Shown here: positions 26,182 through 28,709 of the stretch, piece after piece
Layout of the letters: each line of letters begins with the position of its first letter
Position numbering within the stretch: position 1 is the stretch's first letter
IMG/VR virus record: IMGVR_UViG_3300024259_000122
Location: 1 to 28,709 of that record
DNA from: a virus
Strand: one strand, 5' to 3'
DNA length: 28,709 nt
Translations under genes and position numbers: made by a program
Notes under the pieces: generated by a model
Databases searched by the model: none
Seen by the model: only the letters and a program-made list of their open reading frames with translations
Told to the model about the DNA's origin: nothing

Positions 26182-26772
26182 ATGGATAAAATAGAGGAAG
26201 TCGCAAAAAACCTAATCAAAAAACTTGAAGACCCGGACAGTTTACCCGCGCCTTTTCCATTACAGTGGTTAGGAAAACGTTCTGCAATTCCATTTTTGCA
26301 CACGTTGCCGTTGCGGTCCATATTGACCCCCTGGAATATTACCCTTAGCGCACAAGCTACCTATGGTGGACTACCCGAACCTCAATATCGAGGACTGACT
26401 TATTTTTACCCTGATAACAGCATTGAAATTGAAATGTACGCCCGAAGCGTTAATACTTGGATACACGAACTTATGCATGTGGCCGCAACAAAGAATGGAA
26501 GAGATCCTGGCGCAAAAAGCATCGATAGTTACGGTATTGACCACTTGTGGATTAGAGATGAAACAATAGCGGAATTCGGCGCTGCCATAGCACTAACTTG
26601 CCTGAACATGGAAGAGCACGTGGATATTGGAAGGTGTTTCCACTATGTTAGATGTCATTTGGCGCATTTGCCTTACCCAAGGACAGTAGCGACGAAATGT
26701 AAATCAAATCTCCCTTTAGTGTGCAGCGACGTAGAAACACTATTAAGAACCGCGGGAGTTGAAACATGCTAA
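26182..26772 (+). CDS. HExxH zinc metallopeptidase, ArdC/polyvalent-protein-like
   Basis: ATG 26182 is fixed by the promoter and AAAGGAG site. The 196-residue protein has WIHELMHVA with H95, E96 and H99, followed after 28 residues by DETIAEFGAAIAL, whose E127 or E131 would be the third zinc ligand. This H-E-x-x-H plus E-x-x-A-E-x-G layout is that of the peptidase domain in ArdC-type anti-restriction and polyvalent proteins. The ssDNA-binding ArdC N-domain is not evident in the first 90 residues. No signal peptide, so it acts in the cytoplasm. It overlaps the radical-SAM gene by 7 nt. Confidence 0.8.
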   Translation: MDKIEEVAKNLIKKLEDPDSLPAPFPLQWLGKRSAIPFLHTLPLRSILTPWNITLSAQATYGGLPEPQYRGLTYFYPDNSIEIEMYARSVNTWIHELMHVAATKNGRDPGAKSIDSYGIDHLWIRDETIAEFGAAIALTCLNMEEHVDIGRCFHYVRCHLAHLPYPRTVATKCKSNLPLVCSDVETLLRTAGVETC

Positions 26773-27272
26773 CAAAACAATCACCAAGCCAACTTCGCCT
26801 TTTACTGTGGGACACTTGCAACAAGCGCTGCGCGGGATGCTGCAATAAAGATTGGGATTTACTTGCACTCCCAATATGCAAAAACTACAAACCCTACAAA
26901 ACAATTATGCTAACAGGCGGAGAGCCGATGTTGTTTCCAACCAAGGTCCACACTACCATTAATCAAATTCGCAGGTCATCCAAAGCGATGTTATACTTAT
27001 ATACTGCACGTGTCATCAATACACAAGCAACTATTCAAATTTTACAAAAAATAGACGGCATTTGTGTAACTCTGCACGACCAGTCGGATGTTGCACCGTT
27101 TTTTAAGTTGGCGTCCGCAGCCCGAGGATTGCGTAAAAGTCTCCGTGTAAACATATTCGACAATGTGGATATTGGTTTGCGAAAAATTCCTACCCATTGG
27201 CGAGCAAAAACCAACATAAAACGAATACCTAATTGTCCAATACCGGATGATGAAGTTTTCATGCGCATTTAA
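26766..27272 (+). CDS. Short radical-SAM-like protein
   Basis: A 168-residue protein with C18-x3-C22-x2-C25 (DTCNKRCAGCC), the 4Fe-4S binding motif, and LTGGEP at 49-54, the SAM-binding GGE motif. Usual radical-SAM enzymes are at least 200-250 residues, so this is a compact or partial barrel; LYLYTARVIN and GICVTLHDQ could be further strands. Two more cysteines (C26 and C38) lie near the cluster. Substrate unknown. Overlap with the metallopeptidase gene suggests a joint function. Relation to QueE or activating enzymes cannot be settled by eye. Confidence 0.8.
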   Translation: MLTKQSPSQLRLLLWDTCNKRCAGCCNKDWDLLALPICKNYKPYKTIMLTGGEPMLFPTKVHTTINQIRRSSKAMLYLYTARVINTQATIQILQKIDGICVTLHDQSDVAPFFKLASAARGLRKSLRVNIFDNVDIGLRKIPTHWRAKTNIKRIPNCPIPDDEVFMRI

Positions 27273-27296
27273 TTTTTAAAAGGATCACAAACGAAT

Positions 27297-27833
27297 ATGA
27301 CGTGCATTATTGGGATTAACGATGGAAAGAAAACATGGATAGGCGGTGACAGTGCATCCTCTGACACCCATACAATCCACTCTGTCCACACAGAAAAAGT
27401 ATTTAAAAAGGGTAAGTTTATTATCGGAATTTCCGGAGCATGGGAAGCAAGCAACGTTATGCGATATCGTTTCAATCCTTCGCCAATAAAAAAGGGAGTC
27501 AGCGTAGATAAATACATGCACACCATCGTGTTTGATCACATCCGTCGAATATTTAAGCATGCTGGGCATCTTACAATAAGCAGTTCAAATGAATCCCAAA
27601 ACGGAACAATCTTAATTGGAATAGGAAAGCATTTGTATCTATTGCAGTCTGGCCTAAGTTTAGTGGATTACTCCAACAATTTTGAAGCCACTGGATCGGG
27701 AGGTGCCGTTGCATTAGGTGCCATGGCGGCTACCAAGGAGTTACTGCCCGAAGAACGAATAATGAACGCCTTGGAGATTGCTGCAAAGTATACTACGTGC
27801 GTACGCGGCCCTATGAAAGTATTAAGCACATGA
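27297..27833 (+). CDS. Proteasome beta/HslV-like Ntn hydrolase
   Basis: A 178-residue protein starting MTCIIGINDGKKTWIGGDSA. After loss of Met the N-terminal Thr would be the nucleophile, and Asp17 (GGDSA) and Lys33 (TEKVFKKG) fall at the exact positions of the proteasome catalytic residues. GSGG in ATGSGGAVALGAM matches the conserved SGG loop. The length is that of HslV. No ATPase partner is beside it, though a host unfoldase could serve. A phage-encoded self-compartmentalising peptidase is the likely product. It has AAAAGGATC upstream but no clear promoter. Confidence 0.85.
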   Translation: MTCIIGINDGKKTWIGGDSASSDTHTIHSVHTEKVFKKGKFIIGISGAWEASNVMRYRFNPSPIKKGVSVDKYMHTIVFDHIRRIFKHAGHLTISSSNESQNGTILIGIGKHLYLLQSGLSLVDYSNNFEATGSGGAVALGAMAATKELLPEERIMNALEIAAKYTTCVRGPMKVLST

Positions 27834-27878
27834 CTAAGAAAATAAGCAATCCGCCCCACAAACCACAAGGACTCCTGA

Positions 27879-28115
27879 ATGTCTGAACTAGACAACAGAT
27901 ATGCAGTAAGCGCTGAAACCGAAAGCCCTAACGACTCTAGTATTTACGTAGGAGTGGATTACAGTTCAGATGACTTTTGCATTGAATGCGGCGTGGACTT
28001 CGCCAACCTGGATAAGAATACGGAACTCGCATTCGACGAAGAAGAGAACGGCCCTTACTGCCCAGTGTGCTTTGAGTTTGTTCTTTCCGCACTCTCTGAA
28101 TTTCAGGGATTTTAG
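27879..28115 (+). CDS. Acidic protein with two CxxC motifs
   Basis: A 78-residue product; cysteines in FCIECGVDF and YCPVCFEF form a likely zinc site within a strongly acidic chain (DKNTELAFDEEENG). It is preceded after 45 nt by the Ntn-hydrolase gene; an 18-codon frame in between is too short to support. No family is recognised. Confidence 0.7.
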   Translation: MSELDNRYAVSAETESPNDSSIYVGVDYSSDDFCIECGVDFANLDKNTELAFDEEENGPYCPVCFEFVLSALSEFQGF

Positions 28116-28118
28116 CGC

Positions 28119-28475
28119 ATGACAAAACCAAAATCCATAAGCAGAGACGCGCAGCACTCCCGATTTTTAGATTTGGAGTCCCAACACATTGAGCAACGTC
28201 TTTGCGCGGAAGCGCTGATCAATCCCGCCTTCATGGGCATGGATGACGAAGAATGGAACACGCACGTCCTGGACAGCGTTTTTTCCGAGCAATGCGCGAA
28301 CCGAAAAGATGAACTATTCAAAGAGCGATGCGTTCAAGCGGAACTGGTGAACGCGGATCCCGAATATTCGAATGCGCAAACCCAAATAAAGCTAAGTGAA
28401 TCCCAACGACGTTCAAAGAAAATCCTAAAGAAGATCGCCACACTGGTGGACGCCCATTCCCATAAGCGCGAGTAG
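28119..28475 (+). CDS. Unknown 118-residue charged protein
   Basis: It starts 3 nt behind the previous stop. It is helical and charged with several cysteines (RLCAEAL, EQCANRK, ERCVQAE) not in zinc-like pairs. The C-terminal part is basic (SQRRSKKILKKIATL). Unrecognised. It is followed by a strong TGGAGGAAAA site for the next gene. Confidence 0.7.
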   Translation: MTKPKSISRDAQHSRFLDLESQHIEQRLCAEALINPAFMGMDDEEWNTHVLDSVFSEQCANRKDELFKERCVQAELVNADPEYSNAQTQIKLSESQRRSKKILKKIATLVDAHSHKRE

Positions 28476-28498
28476 CAACACTCCTGGAGGAAAACAAT

Positions 28499-28709
28499 AT
28501 GGCTAAAACAAAATTCAACAGGCTTACAATACCCTATTCCCGCAAATACCAACTCGAAAAAACCGACGAACTTTGCTGGACCATCCAAGAAAAGAAAACC
28601 AATGAAAAAACAGGCGTATCCACATGGAGAACCGTAAGTTACCACGGAACACTGCGAAAAGCATGCACGAACCTTGCCCAACGCGTAACCGACCAAGGTG
28701 ACTCTGAAA
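28499..28709 (+). CDS. Unknown protein, 3' partial
   Basis: ATG 28499 behind CTGGAGGAAAACA opens a frame that runs off the right edge after 70 codons. The visible part (TIPYSRKYQLEKTDELCWTI, then STWRTVSYHGTLRKACTNLA) reads as three beta strands and a helix. The pattern is seen in small phage proteins of unknown role. No motif gives a function. Confidence 0.7.
   Translation, partial: MAKTKFNRLTIPYSRKYQLEKTDELCWTIQEKKTNEKTGVSTWRTVSYHGTLRKACTNLAQRVTDQGDSE

Noticed and set aside
27830-27886. 18-codon frame between the Ntn hydrolase and the next gene
   Set aside because: Too short, and its end overlaps the next start in a way expected by chance.

Overview
The window looks like part of a large lytic bacteriophage genome from a Gram-negative host. 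Every convincing gene is on the + strand. Most reading frames are short, overlap as ATGA, TAATG or GTGA, and follow GGAGGAAAA-type ribosome binding sites. The content is phage-typical: a family-A DNA polymerase, a Sak4-like recombinase, a Cas4/RecB-like nuclease, an ERCC4-type nuclease, HNH endonucleases, a DUF3310 protein and a very large tRNA array. Eight sigma70-like promoters (mostly TTGACA, 17-18 nt, TATACT or TATAAT) suggest transcription by host RNA polymerase. No integrase, structural or lysis gene was recognised. The host cannot be named from the sequence.

Layout. 1-2800: the C-terminal part of DNA polymerase A (cut by the window edge), a cyclic-phosphate receiver-like protein and small unknown genes. 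2800-9500: a tRNA region with 28 readable tRNAs that together cover all 20 amino acids, plus degenerate tRNAs, four HNH endonuclease genes, four small unknown or unassigned genes or elements, and several strongly structured non-coding segments. One of these (about 8299-8542) has its own promoter and a terminator-like end. 9500-12016: a hairpin cluster, small genes, a DUF7873-like protein, a pair of tRNA halves in reversed order, and a strong terminator. 12050-19984: a compact operon of nucleases (ERCC4, Cas4-like), a GGQ release-factor-like protein, a nucleotidyltransferase-fold protein, Sak4-like ATPase, a probable ssDNA-binding protein and many tiny, often cysteine-rich proteins. 19985-21711: a gene-poor gap, two proteins with Tat-like signal peptides, and a gene split by a 10-A run. 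21708-25884: small genes, DUF3310, a PP-loop (PAPS-reductase-like) enzyme and an AAA+ ATPase. 25890-28709: two promoter-led units with a HExxH metallopeptidase overlapping a small radical-SAM protein, followed by a proteasome-beta-like Ntn hydrolase and small unknown genes.

How it fits together. The polymerase, Sak4-like ATPase, putative SSB, Cas4-like and ERCC4 nucleases and AAA+ ATPase form a replication/recombination set. The full tRNA set, the GGQ protein, the nucleotidyltransferase-fold protein and the cyclic-phosphate receiver point to strong investment in translation and RNA repair. That would fit a phage that degrades or outcompetes the host translation apparatus, or that resists tRNA-cleaving defences; this is inference. 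The least explained parts are the structured RNAs and reordered tRNA halves (4587-4680, 8117-8241, 8299-8542, 9496-9635, 11809-12016) and the metallopeptidase/radical-SAM/proteasome-like group at 26.1-27.8 kb.
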